Assembly (NCBI RefSeq): GCF_000016385.1
Contig: NC_009376.1
Coordinates: 1,488,001-1,552,000 of the forward strand
Direction: 5' to 3'
Length of the DNA: 64,000 nt
Source of the DNA: Pyrobaculum arsenaticum DSM 13514
GTDB taxonomy: Archaea; Thermoproteota; Thermoprotei; Thermoproteales; Thermoproteaceae
Under the pieces are notes generated by a model. It worked only from the letters and a program-made list of their open reading frames with translations, had not been told where the DNA came from and searched no databases. Made by a program: the position numbers and the translations under genes. Within the stretch, counting starts at the first letter, position 1. Every line of letters starts with the position of its first letter. Below are positions 15,575 to 24,021 of this stretch, piece after piece.

Positions 15575-16079
15575 GCCCCGAGAGGTAGATCCTCACACCC
15601 TTCACTACGCCCTCCACCACGTGGGCAGGCGCCTCGCCGAACTCTATCCGAGGCAACTCGCCGGCGCAGATATTTTTGACCTTGTCTAAATTTCTCTGAG
15701 CCACCTCAATCAGGTACCTATCCTCGTATTTGTATAGTGTTTCGAGAAGCGCGTTTTCGGAACAGTCGTTTAGAAGCCACGCCGCTCTAGACCTAGCCTT
15801 GGAAATTTCGGCCAGCAAGGCATCTACATCTATTTCGTTGCCGTAGAGCCACACCCTTACCTCCCTCCTGCCGAGGAGCTTCTTGCGGACTTTCACAGTC
15901 ACGGGGCCATATTCACCCTCTACCCCTTCTGATATGGCCTTAGTGACCTCGTCGCCGACTTTGGCCAACTCTAGATCTTTAGCGTGTGCCTTCCACAAAT
16001 TCTCACATTCACAGACGCGCCTTATGAAATCCACAAATGCCTGGGCAATTATGTCGGTCACCATATCTTTTGCAGACAC
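15558..16079 (-). CDS. Hypothetical protein, 173 aa, upstream of UMP kinase
   Basis: The soluble protein is helical, with a Cys pair near the N-terminus (VCECENLW) and further single cysteines. The order is a helical N-terminus, a two-strand basic region (VTVKVRKKLLGRREVRVWLYG), a long helical segment, and a beta C-terminus (EGVVKGVRIYLSG). I do not recognise a family. Overlap with pyrH by 17 bases and good codon use support it as a real operon member. A TATA-like GTTATATAC lies about 25 bases upstream of its ATG but also serves the opposite direction (sRNA at 16128). Confidence 0.6.
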   Translation of the reverse strand: MSAKDMVTDIIAQAFVDFIRRVCECENLWKAHAKDLELAKVGDEVTKAISEGVEGEYGPVTVKVRKKLLGRREVRVWLYGNEIDVDALLAEISKARSRAAWLLNDCSENALLETLYKYEDRYLIEVAQRNLDKVKNICAGELPRIEFGEAPAHVVEGVVKGVRIYLSGHGTSA

Positions 16080-16127
16080 AACGCCCTAAACCCAATTAGT
16101 TATATACGTTTAAGTGGGTACACGACT

Positions 16128-16180
16128 GCGATGACGAATCCAGGCTAGCTGAGGTGTGAAGAGGGATCTAAACGCTGAGC
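16128..16180 (+). ncRNA. C/D box sRNA (2'-O-methylation guide)
   Basis: In order: C box ATGACGA (16131-16137), 11-nt guide (16138-16148), D' box CTGA (16149-16152), 3-nt spacer, C' box GTGAAGA (16156-16162), 12-nt guide (16163-16174), D box CTGA (16175-16178), with a short GC/GC terminal pairing. This is the standard archaeal layout for an L7Ae-Nop5-fibrillarin guide. A TATA-like TTATATAC (16100-16107) lies about 26 bases upstream. It lies in the gap between SerRS and the UMP kinase operon, antisense to both. Confidence 0.85.
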
Positions 16181-16194
16181 GGTATGAAAATATG

Positions 16195-17544
16195 CTATCG
16201 CTTAACGCCTCTTGGAAGTATTGAGTCTTTAGGAGCCGCCTTTATGGGCTCTAGGTAGGGTCTAAGCGCCTTGGGTATCTCCACAGCGCCATCCTCCCGC
16301 TGGAAGTTCTCCAGTATGGCGGTGATTGTGCGGGTGGTTGCGAGGCCGGTGCAGTTGAGGGTGTGGACGAACTCCCGCTTCATCCCCTTCCTGGTCACCC
16401 TTATCCCAAGCCGGTAGGACTGCCAATCCGTCACGTTGGAACAACTGGCCAGCTCCCTGTACATCCCCTGGGCGGGGTACCACACCTCTATGTCGTATTT
16501 CTTCGCCGCGGGGGCGCCGAGGTCGTGGGCGCAGATGTTCACTACCCTGTAGGGGAGGCCCAGGCCCCTTATCAGCTCCTCGGTGTTCTTTGTAATCTCC
16601 TCGTGCCACTTCCACGACTCCTCGGGGAGGGAGAAGACGAACTGCTCAACCTTGTGGAAGATGTGCACCCTGAAAATGCCTTTTAGATCCCTATTGCCTG
16701 CCCCCGCCTCTTTCCTAAAACACGGGGACCAGCCAACGTAGAGCTGTGGCAACTCCTCCTCGACGAGTTCGCGCTTGTAGAGATACGCCGCGATCCCGTG
16801 CTCCGCCGTGGCTATCAGATATAGGTCTTCCCCGTCTATCTTATATATGGCGTCTTTAAAGGTGTCGAAGTCGAGCACCCGGCGTATCACGTCGAATTTC
16901 AACATGTAAGGCGGTATCACCGGCCTAAACCCCCTCTGCGTGAGATAGTCCATGGCGTACATTGCCAGGGCGAAGTCCAGCCACACCAGATCGTCGAATA
17001 AGTAGTAGAAGCGGCTCCCCGCCACCTCCCCGGCCTTTAGCGTATCCGCCATTTTCAACACCACCTCCGCCATGTCGGCGTGCCCCACGGGGGATCTCTC
17101 CACCACTACGTAGTCAACCCCCCGTGGCAGTTCAGCCGCGTTATTTGCCACCTTTACCACTCCCCAATATCTAACTGGGACGGAGTCAACCCCCTCAGGA
17201 CATGTGGGCACAGATTCGTGTATGAGATTGGGGAAACTCCACAAAACCTCCTCCCTGGCCTTCTCCACATCTTCCAACTCTTTCTCCACCTTCTCCAACC
17301 TCGCCGCGAGTTCCTTTGCCCTTTCTACCAATTCCCTGCGCCTCTCCGGCGGCGCCCTGGCCCCTTCCCTTGAGAGCTTGTTATACTCGTGCCTCAGCTC
17401 GTCCACCTCCTTTTTCAACTGCCTCCAGCGCTCGTCTAGTCCGAGGAATTTTTCGACGAGAGACGGATCCATCCTCCTGGCAACTAAGACCTTCCTCACC
17501 GCGTCTGGGTTGTTTCTGAGCGCCTCTAATACGCTATACGACAT
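16195..17544 (-). CDS. serS: Seryl-tRNA synthetase
   Basis: Class II synthetase charging tRNA-Ser. The N-terminal arm (about 25-100) is an antiparallel coiled coil, and the catalytic core holds motif 2 in PCFRKEAGAGNRDLKGIFRV and motif 3 near GLATTRTITAILENFQ. The ELASCSNVTDWQSYRLGIR segment recognises serine. About 449 residues from ATG 17544, typical for a bacterial-type SerRS. An upstream in-frame start at 17589 was rejected: TTTTATAG (17565-17572) is about 25 bases from ATG 17544, which gives a leaderless start. Confidence 0.95.
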   Translation of the reverse strand: MSYSVLEALRNNPDAVRKVLVARRMDPSLVEKFLGLDERWRQLKKEVDELRHEYNKLSREGARAPPERRRELVERAKELAARLEKVEKELEDVEKAREEVLWSFPNLIHESVPTCPEGVDSVPVRYWGVVKVANNAAELPRGVDYVVVERSPVGHADMAEVVLKMADTLKAGEVAGSRFYYLFDDLVWLDFALAMYAMDYLTQRGFRPVIPPYMLKFDVIRRVLDFDTFKDAIYKIDGEDLYLIATAEHGIAAYLYKRELVEEELPQLYVGWSPCFRKEAGAGNRDLKGIFRVHIFHKVEQFVFSLPEESWKWHEEITKNTEELIRGLGLPYRVVNICAHDLGAPAAKKYDIEVWYPAQGMYRELASCSNVTDWQSYRLGIRVTRKGMKREFVHTLNCTGLATTRTITAILENFQREDGAVEIPKALRPYLEPIKAAPKDSILPRGVKR

Positions 17545-17575
17545 TGTCACGTAGCCTACCCTATCTATAAAACTT

Positions 17576-17845
17576 TTACCTGCCAACAAGCGACCTCAAA
17601 AGTGTCAAAACCCTGGCAAGCTCCTCATCCTTGAACACGCGGAATACCAGCAACGGCACCGCATAGCCTGGGTGCCAAAACTCTACATAGGTGCCGTCTA
17701 CAAAAGCCAGTACATGTATGAAGTACTCGCGATCGCTCGACACCAGCCTATATATATAGCGGCGGCCTCTCTCAAACCGCAAGACCTCTACCAGCTCGTA
17801 TACCGGCTCTTTCTCAAATTCTCTAATCAGCAGAACCGCTTCCAC
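17576..17845 (-). CDS. Hypothetical protein, 89 aa
   Basis: Small protein with alternating beta strands (ELVEVLRFERGRRYIYRLV, REYFIHVLAFVDGTYVEFW) and a C-terminal helix ELARVLTLLRSLVGR. It resembles no family I can name. It ends about 30 bases before the SerRS start, over that gene's promoter. It may be a single-domain nucleic-acid or peptide-binding protein, but nothing specific is visible. Confidence 0.55.
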   Translation of the reverse strand: MEAVLLIREFEKEPVYELVEVLRFERGRRYIYRLVSSDREYFIHVLAFVDGTYVEFWHPGYAVPLLVFRVFKDEELARVLTLLRSLVGR

Positions 17846-17875
17846 GTATTTACAGAATCCCTAATTTATATGCTA

Positions 17876-18355
17876 TCAGATCGTCGTAACCTCCTCGTCG
17901 CCGTCCTCGTCGTCGCCCACAATGCTGAGGTACATAGCCTTGGCCAACCTCTTCCCCTCAAGCCCTATGCCGCCTAGGTATACCAACGTGGCCAAACCCA
18001 AGAGCGCAAGCGACAGCGCGAGACTACTGTCATAGCGTAGCTGAGACAGCGTAAACGGCGTGACGGCAGACCTGAGGCTGGCTAATTTTGCCAACGCGGC
18101 CACAAGCGATGCCATCAGCGTCACGGAGAGACCGGCAGTTACGATCCACTTTCCGTCGTTTCTATTCCTCACAGCTGTGGCGATATTCACAATGACGTAC
18201 GGCACCACGGATACCACCGTCATCGCGTAGACGCCAACAAGAAGCGGGTAGACGTCCAATACGCCTCCCCACCAGAGGTTAAAAAGAGTGTAAATAACGC
18301 TGAAGAGAACGAAAACAAGACCCACCCTAACAGACCGGGCTATGAGGTCAATCAT
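17876..18355 (-). CDS. Membrane protein with four predicted helices, 159 aa
   Basis: Hydrophobic segments at about 8-30, 38-62, 75-95 and 112-135 suggest four transmembrane helices, followed by an acidic cytoplasmic tail (GDDEDGDEE). No transporter or enzyme motif is visible, and the family is not recognised. The gene lies downstream of the ribonucleotide reductase with 37 bases between, and a TATA-like TATAAAAG (18375-18382) about 20-27 bases upstream suggests its own promoter. Confidence 0.65.
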   Translation of the reverse strand: MIDLIARSVRVGLVFVLFSVIYTLFNLWWGGVLDVYPLLVGVYAMTVVSVVPYVIVNIATAVRNRNDGKWIVTAGLSVTLMASLVAALAKLASLRSAVTPFTLSQLRYDSSLALSLALLGLATLVYLGGIGLEGKRLAKAMYLSIVGDDEDGDEEVTTI

Positions 18356-18391
18356 GTTTTTGGGAGAAGATGCAGTATAAAAGACCAGTAG

Positions 18392-21300
18392 CTATCCGCA
18401 ATCGCCAGTTTTGCAGTAGGGGTCTTTTCCCTCCTCCAGCGCCTTGAGCTTGGCCTCGTTAGCCGCCTCGTCTATGGAGGCTCCTAGGGCGAGGGGCTTC
18501 ACGACGATCTTTGTATCGGCCAGCTTCTTCTTTATCTCCTGCTTCAAGCCGGTGTATATCACCTGGACAGATTTTGACTTGTCGCGGTACACAGTTATGC
18601 CCTTCACGCCGACCGCCCACGCGAAGGCGAAGGCCCAGTATACGTCCTCCTCCGGGGCGTTGGCTGGCATGTTTATCGTCTTGGAGATGCCTTGGTCTAC
18701 CCACTGCTGGGCGCTTGCCTGCATCAACACGTGCCACAGCCAGCCGATCTCCATCGCCGTGGCCAGCAAGTGCTTCACGTCCTCCGGCACCGGGGCGTCT
18801 CTCAGCATGCCCGTCTCCTCCACCACCTTCCTCACCTGCGGCGTCCACAACCCGCGCGACTTCAACAACTCGATCCCCGGCTCGTAGTACTCCACAAGCG
18901 TCCCCACAGTGACGTTGCGTAGAAAGGCCAAGGCGAATACGGGCTCAACCCCGCTGGTGGTGCCCGCCAGTATGCTGGTGCGGCCAGTCGGGGCAATGGA
19001 GAGCACCACCGAGTTCCTAACCCCGCCCCTCACCTTCTCAGAAAGCTTGTCGAGATAGGGCCCCAGCCACTGCCTCGTCCTCATGGTGATGTCCCTCAGC
19101 TTGTCCCCGGCCTCCTGCAACTCGCGCGGATACACCCGCTTGATCCTCTCCCAGCGCGACCAGACGTGGTCTTGGAACTTGAGGACAGGTATCTCGCCCC
19201 TGGCGTATATGGACTTGTGGAAGAACTTGAACGGCCCTTTCTCCCTGGCCAGCTCGGCGGATTCGTCCAGGGCGTTTACATATATCCAGCCCATGATGCG
19301 GTTTATCAGCTCCACCGCCTCCCAAGAGGCGTAGGGCACACCTAGCTTTATCAACAACTCGGCAAAGCCCATGATGCCGAGGCCGTTCTTGCGCGTCGCT
19401 GCGTTCATCTCGTCAATGACTTCTATCCCCGTCTTGCTCCTGTCAATGGCATCGTCTAAGAACCTGGTCCCAACCCTAGCCGCCTGGGCTAAACCATCCC
19501 AGTCTATACACCCCAGCTTCTCCTCAAACGATCCGCCGCCACAGTTGTCCTTAACGAACTTTACTAAGTTAATGTGCGTAAGGTTACATACCTCAAATGG
19601 ATTTTGCACAGTCTCAGCGCAATTGTGGCTTACAATTCCCTCAGCGATGTACCTGTGGTAGTCAGGAACGCCGAAGTCGTACACCACCTCTTTGCCGATG
19701 TACTCGACACTAGCCACGGTGGCAAAAGGCTTCTCCCTCTTGCACTTCTTCAAGCTGATCTTAGCGGATTTGCGCGGCGAGAGGCCTATCTTCTCCATAA
19801 ACCTGCACCTAGACTCGTTCTTGATTACCAGCTCGTAGTACACTTCAGAGCTCTTGTACACCCTCTCTTCGCCGGACTTTGTTACGTACTTGAACACCCC
19901 GCCCTTTCTCCTCCGCTTGTAAATGACGGAGTATATGCCGAACAGGAGGAGGAGCTGTTGCACTTCCCGGAGCAGTCTCTTCGACGTTGAGGTGAGCCTT
20001 ATTGCATAGTCTCTGTCAATTGTGCCATCGGCGTCGAAGAGGCCGCGGAGGAACCATCTGATAATCCCCGGCTTGCTTTCGAATATTACCTCGGGAACCA
20101 GCTTGTCTCTCTTCAAGTGAATCAGCTCCGGAACCATAGAGGTGATCGCGCGGGCTACCGTTCCTGAGATCTCCAGCGCGATTTCAGTACGCTTTTCGCT
20201 CAGCGTATAGGAAATGTCGGATCCAAACTCCGCTTTCAGCATATCAATTAGAGCCAACGCCTCCTCTAACTCCTCTTTGCTAAAGTACACGTATATATGC
20301 GGCCTGTTGTGTTTGTCCACAATGATAGAGCCGTCTCCCACAACTCTGCCCAGGAGATATGCGACGCTGGCCGGCATTGTGTCCTCGCCTATATCCGCTC
20401 TGCTGATATCCACCATCGACACAACTAGCTTGTCGCCTGGCCTCAGCTCGTCTACACGCCTCCACTCATATTCCCCTAGAGAGTTCACCACGAGGAGCTT
20501 GTGGTCGCCCGTAGCCTTTATCTCGAAGCCCTCCTTAGTGGCCACCAAGTAGACATCCTTTGTGCCCACCTTAAGAACTCCCGACTTCACCAGCTGGGCC
20601 ACCTGTTCGGTTCTGCCGTCTGTCTTTACTTGTAGCAAGGGCACCACGACGTGTACGGCGTATCCCTTGGGATCGCCGTCTTTCTCAACGCCTTCTGAAA
20701 TCAAGAACAACTCACCCCTCTCCTTTGCCCTCTTGTACACCTCAGATATCTTCAGATAGCCATCCCTAGTCAACACCCTGGTGTCGCCAGTGACGCATGG
20801 GTTTACAGACCTCCAGACGTATCTAAATTTGTATCCAGCGACTTCAATCTCAACGCCTAGGAGCGGGTTAGAGGCGTTTAGGTTTGACTTAAATATCATT
20901 CCGGGATCGCCAGAGTCCCAGGCACCGTGGGCGATCTCCTTGAACAGCTCCTTGGCATTTATCTCGCCCCAAACCGCCTCCTCGGGGATGGCGACTTCCC
21001 TCTCGTCTACATACTCAACTGGTTTGGTCCCCGTTTTTTCGACAAACGCTCTCGGGTTTATCAGCTTGTACTTGGGGTTCTGGTCTATTCCTAGCGCCTT
21101 TTCCATAAAGGTGTCGTCTGCGAATACCGATATGTTGAAGTTCTGGAGGTGGGCGTCTTTAAGCTCGCCGGTCTTAGCCTTGATGAACTTGCGGATGTCG
21201 GGGTGCCACACGTGGAGGGTTCCCATCTGGGCGCCCCTCCTCTTACCGCCTTGCTTAATTACGTCAACGTTCGTGTCGAACAGCCGCATGAAGCTTATGG

Positions 21301-22114
21301 GGCCAGAGGCGACGCCGACTGAGCCCCTCACTACGTCTCCCTCTGGGCGCAACAGCGAGAAGTCGTAGCCGACGCCGCCTCCCAGCTGTTGGATTATTCC
21401 TGAGTAGGCGAGGGCGTCGTATATGCAGTATCTCCCGGGGTGGGTGATGGAGGAGAGGCAGTCCTCCACCTCCAGCGTGAAGCAGGAGGCGAACATCTCC
21501 TTCTTCGTCCAGGCGTTGAACCAGAAGGGCGAGGCCGGCACTATCTTCAGCTTGGTGATGTAGTCGTAGTACAGCCTAGCCCTCTCCAGCTCCCTGGCCA
21601 CGGCCGTAGCAACGCGCCAAGCCGCCATAGACGGCGTCTCCGCCAGCCTGAAGTTCTGGTCTCTAAGGGCGTAGTTACCGTTGGTGAAGAGCCTAAGGGC
21701 GTTGTAGCTGAGAGAGCGGTCGAACTCAGGCCTAGGCTCAAACTTGGAGAGGAACTCCAGCGCCTCCCTCTTCAACAAGCCGGCGTCTACCAGCGACTTG
21801 AACCGGGCCGCTGCCCTTTCGCCGTACCCCACCTTTGTCTTGAGGAAGTCCTTGCCGAAGGCCTCCTTGTAAACCCTCCCCAGGAGGTGGGATTGCGCTA
21901 CTAACGCCAGCTCCGGACGGTCAATGGCGCGTTTTAAGAGCTCTAGTTGCACCATGTCGGCCAGCTCCCAGCTCCACACAACTTCTTTCTTCACCTCCAG
22001 GGATACGTCGACGTTTGTATCAACCCCCACGTCGGCCCCCGCCTTGGCTATAGAGATTTTGAGCTTCTCCATGGAGAAAGGCTCCACACGGCCGTCGAGC
22101 TTGTTAACTGACAT
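18392..22114 (-). CDS. nrdJ: Adenosylcobalamin-dependent (class II) ribonucleotide reductase with intein
   Basis: The 1,240-residue precursor contains an 848-residue reductase split by a 392-residue intein (residues 440-831). The host enzyme makes deoxyribonucleotides without oxygen. An ATP-cone-like N-terminus is followed by the ten-stranded barrel: ASCFTLEVEDC at about 209 holds one cysteine of the active disulfide, NPC AE (split by the intein) holds the thiyl-radical cysteine, and PFEVCNLTH holds the second disulfide partner. The tail ends YCKTGDCG, the C-terminal redox pair. SVVLSIAPTGRTSILAG is the phosphate-binding segment. No ribonucleotide reductase small subunit is nearby, as expected for class II. 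Confidence 0.95.
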   Translation of the reverse strand: MSVNKLDGRVEPFSMEKLKISIAKAGADVGVDTNVDVSLEVKKEVVWSWELADMVQLELLKRAIDRPELALVAQSHLLGRVYKEAFGKDFLKTKVGYGERAAARFKSLVDAGLLKREALEFLSKFEPRPEFDRSLSYNALRLFTNGNYALRDQNFRLAETPSMAAWRVATAVARELERARLYYDYITKLKIVPASPFWFNAWTKKEMFASCFTLEVEDCLSSITHPGRYCIYDALAYSGIIQQLGGGVGYDFSLLRPEGDVVRGSVGVASGPISFMRLFDTNVDVIKQGGKRRGAQMGTLHVWHPDIRKFIKAKTGELKDAHLQNFNISVFADDTFMEKALGIDQNPKYKLINPRAFVEKTGTKPVEYVDEREVAIPEEAVWGEINAKELFKEIAHGAWDSGDPGMIFKSNLNASNPLLGVEIEVAGYKFRYVWRSVNPCVTGDTRVLTRDGYLKISEVYKRAKERGELFLISEGVEKDGDPKGYAVHVVVPLLQVKTDGRTEQVAQLVKSGVLKVGTKDVYLVATKEGFEIKATGDHKLLVVNSLGEYEWRRVDELRPGDKLVVSMVDISRADIGEDTMPASVAYLLGRVVGDGSIIVDKHNRPHIYVYFSKEELEEALALIDMLKAEFGSDISYTLSEKRTEIALEISGTVARAITSMVPELIHLKRDKLVPEVIFESKPGIIRWFLRGLFDADGTIDRDYAIRLTSTSKRLLREVQQLLLLFGIYSVIYKRRRKGGVFKYVTKSGEERVYKSSEVYYELVIKNESRCRFMEKIGLSPRKSAKISLKKCKREKPFATVASVEYIGKEVVYDFGVPDYHRYIAEGIVSHNCAETVQNPFEVCNLTHINLVKFVKDNCGGGSFEEKLGCIDWDGLAQAARVGTRFLDDAIDRSKTGIEVIDEMNAATRKNGLGIMGFAELLIKLGVPYASWEAVELINRIMGWIYVNALDESAELAREKGPFKFFHKSIYARGEIPVLKFQDHVWSRWERIKRVYPRELQEAGDKLRDITMRTRQWLGPYLDKLSEKVRGGVRNSVVLSIAPTGRTSILAGTTSGVEPVFALAFLRNVTVGTLVEYYEPGIELLKSRGLWTPQVRKVVEETGMLRDAPVPEDVKHLLATAMEIGWLWHVLMQASAQQWVDQGISKTINMPANAPEEDVYWAFAFAWAVGVKGITVYRDKSKSVQVIYTGLKQEIKKKLADTKIVVKPLALGASIDEAANEAKLKALEEGKDPYCKTGDCG
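19622..20797 (-). mobile_element. Intein with LAGLIDADG homing endonuclease, inserted in nrdJ
   Basis: Residues 440-831 of the precursor. It begins with Cys (block A CVTGDTRVLT), has block B ATGDHKLLV, two endonuclease motifs LLGRVVGDG (about 587-595) and LRGLFDADG (about 689-697), block F VYDFGVPDYHRYIAEGIV and ends SHN before Cys832. All residues needed for splicing are present (N-terminal Cys, block B His, terminal His-Asn, +1 Cys), so splicing should work. The insertion site lies between NP and the active-site Cys of the NPCAE motif, so the enzyme is inactive until the intein leaves. DNA sits at 19622-20797; codon use is close to that of the host gene. Confidence 0.93.
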
Positions 22115-22198
22115 CGTACAATCCTCATTTTTGAGATATATTTGCTGTAGGTAAAATAGGCGGGGGGGAGATCTGTGGAAGTTCTTATTAGTCCTGTC

Positions 22199-22930
22199 TT
22201 ATTTCGCGAGGGAGATGAATTCTGCGTCGCTCTGGATTATCTGCTGCTCCTCGATGACTTTGTCTAGATACCTCCTCCCCGACTCTTTGAGAACTGCATA
22301 TACGGCGTCGGCGACCTCCTCTGGCACTTTGGGGACGGGGTGGGGGAGGCCCAGCCGCCCCACGGTGGCCTTTGCCAGCAACCACATCTTCACGTGGCTC
22401 TTCTCCACCTCCTCCACGTCTATGCCTAGCCAGTACATCTCTCTGACGAGGCCGAATGCGAGGAGCTTCACGAGGTGCTCCCAGTGCTCTTCCAGGATTT
22501 CGGCCTCCCTCTCGGCAAGCGCCTTGGCGATTTGCTCAACTTTTTGCTCCTGCTTGTGGAACCTCGCCCTCGAGATGACGGCGACTATTTCGGGGTCTAG
22601 CACCGGCCTAAGCGACTTGTACAACATGACGGCCGACAACATGGCTTGGCTGGCCATTACGGCCCTAACCGCGTTCTCCACAGCCTCATCCACATCCAGC
22701 TCCTTCTCAGTCCTCCCATCTCTAAGCGCCAGGACGTCTCCAGGCTCCACCGGGTCTAAAAGCACTAGCGCTCCGTCTTTAAAAACGGCTGGGACGCTCA
22801 GGACATACTGCCTCAGGTAGGGGAAGTATGGCGTCGTGGCCATCTCGAAGCTCACCCCCGCCTCCCCCTTGAGGGCCTTGTACAGAGCGTAGGAGGACTT
22901 GCATGTGTGGTGTATCACCACTCTAATCAT
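22199..22930 (-). CDS. Thioredoxin-fold protein with C-terminal helical domain
   Basis: About 243 residues from ATG 22930. The N-terminal 80 residues look like a thioredoxin/glutaredoxin fold: VVIHHTCKSSYALYKAL has a single catalytic-type cysteine, and SVPAVFKDG supplies the cis-Pro loop. The rest (about 95-243) is helical and charged, with no known family. An in-frame start further upstream (22978) is rejected because that stretch is occupied by an sRNA and a TATA box (TATAAATC, 22948-22955) that lies 18-25 bases from ATG 22930. Function: probably thiol redox, inferred. Confidence 0.7.
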   Translation of the reverse strand: MIRVVIHHTCKSSYALYKALKGEAGVSFEMATTPYFPYLRQYVLSVPAVFKDGALVLLDPVEPGDVLALRDGRTEKELDVDEAVENAVRAVMASQAMLSAVMLYKSLRPVLDPEIVAVISRARFHKQEQKVEQIAKALAEREAEILEEHWEHLVKLLAFGLVREMYWLGIDVEEVEKSHVKMWLLAKATVGRLGLPHPVPKVPEEVADAVYAVLKESGRRYLDKVIEEQQIIQSDAEFISLAK

Positions 22931-22952
22931 GGTAGTAAAATTTCCGGGATTT

Positions 22953-23007
22953 ATATCGGAAATCGTTCCCGTCTTCACAGCTCAGCTAAGACCAATCTCG
23001 TCACCGC
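22953..23007 (-). ncRNA. C/D box sRNA upstream of the thioredoxin-fold gene
   Basis: Read leftward: C box GTGACGA (22998-23004), 12-nt guide (22986-22997), D' CTGA (22982-22985), 3-nt spacer, C' GTGAAGA (22972-22978), 12-nt guide (22960-22971), D box CCGA (22956-22959; one base off CTGA). The D box abuts the TATA box of the gene that starts at 22930. Its layout is identical to the other five sRNAs in this window. Confidence 0.8.
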
Positions 23008-23041
23008 TTTAACTTTTTAATGGATATTTGTTCTTAGCGCC

Positions 23042-23542
23042 GTGATATTCAGAAAGAGGGGGCCTAGGCTCACCCCCGTCACTAAGACAGAGGTGGTAAA
23101 GAGGTTGCTCGAAATGGCGCCGGTGAAAATAGGCAATAGCGATAAGGCAGTGCTCGTCTTCTTCGACCTCAGATGCCCCTTCTGTGCGCGGCTTTTTAAA
23201 GAGGCTGAGGAAACCCTTGTGGAGATGGCGAGGAGGGGCGTAATCACGTTGGCCATGTGCGACTACGTGGTGCACAAAGACGCCGAGCCTCTGCACAGGA
23301 AGCTGAGGTGCACAGCCGAGGATGAAAGGCTGAAGTTCATCGCAGAGGCCTTCAGCGGGAAGAAGGTTGAGGTCGGCGACTGCCCCGAGGGCAACTTGAG
23401 GGAGTGCGAAAGGCTGGCTGAGGAAGTGGGCGTCTACGGGACCCCCACCATAATTTTCTACAACTTCGCCAAGGGGAGGGGCTACATTCACTTCGGCTAC
23501 ATGTCACCCAGCGAAGTCCTAGAGGCTATCTCCGCCTTATGA
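23042..23542 (+). CDS. DsbA/thioredoxin-like oxidoreductase (CPFC), probably cytoplasmic
   Basis: The 166-residue protein has a thioredoxin fold with active site RCPFCARLF at about 43-46 and the cis-Pro loop YGTPTIIFY at about 140. Five further cysteines (including CDYVV, KLRC, GDCPEG and ECERL) are present. No signal peptide or membrane helix is seen, unlike the DsbA-like protein at 57.8 kb, so it may act inside the cell, where Pyrobaculum proteins are known to carry many disulfides. It starts at GTG 23042 with TTTTTAAT (23014-23021) about 24 bases upstream. Its stop overlaps the next ATG as ATGA. Confidence 0.85.
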   Translation: MIFRKRGPRLTPVTKTEVVKRLLEMAPVKIGNSDKAVLVFFDLRCPFCARLFKEAEETLVEMARRGVITLAMCDYVVHKDAEPLHRKLRCTAEDERLKFIAEAFSGKKVEVGDCPEGNLRECERLAEEVGVYGTPTIIFYNFAKGRGYIHFGYMSPSEVLEAISAL

Positions 23543-24021
23543 TCCTGGGAGAGGTAGCCGGGGGGTATGTACTGCGCGACTTCTACACCCACCTCCTATT
23601 CGACGTGGCCAGCCCCCTGGGCGAGGTCACCGTCGTCCCTCCCCCGCCTGGCTCTTCCTACCAATTCGCCGTGATAGGGGCACTGGTGGCGAAGCTGGGG
23701 TACAGGGCCAAGGTGCTGAACCTGCCCACCTGTAGGAGGTCCACCATAGCTAAGGTTTTGGCCAACGCGTCGGGGGAACTTGTCTACGTCGGCTACGCCC
23801 ACAGGCTGGCCTACGCCGGGCCGGGCGCTGTGGTGAACCCAGAAGAGCTCACGCTAGAAAACGTGCGCAGAGTAGCGAGGAGTAATACTAGGTATAGGGT
23901 TATGTGGGAGAAGTGCCTGTGGGGCGATCTGCAACCGAGGGAGGTGGTGGTTCTCGGCCAGCTACCAGAGGCCCTGCCCAGGCTAGAGGTCTGGCTGGCA
24001 GAGAGGCTTGGCAGACGGTAG
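23539..24021 (+). CDS. Hypothetical protein, 160 aa, coupled to the CPFC oxidoreductase
   Basis: Soluble protein with alternating strands and helices, a Pro-rich loop (VVPPPPGSSYQF) and the string RAKVLNLPTCRRSTIAKVLA, which could be a nucleotide-binding fold lacking a true P-loop. No family recognised. The ATGA overlap with the upstream thiol oxidoreductase implies co-translation and perhaps a shared pathway. Its 3' end overlaps the convergent phosphoesterase by 39 bases. Confidence 0.6.
   Translation: MILGEVAGGYVLRDFYTHLLFDVASPLGEVTVVPPPPGSSYQFAVIGALVAKLGYRAKVLNLPTCRRSTIAKVLANASGELVYVGYAHRLAYAGPGAVVNPEELTLENVRRVARSNTRYRVMWEKCLWGDLQPREVVVLGQLPEALPRLEVWLAERLGRR

Noticed and set aside
22930..22978. 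N-terminal extension of the thioredoxin-fold protein
   Set aside because: Those bases form part of a C/D sRNA and the TATA box; the protein fold starts at the ATG at 22930.
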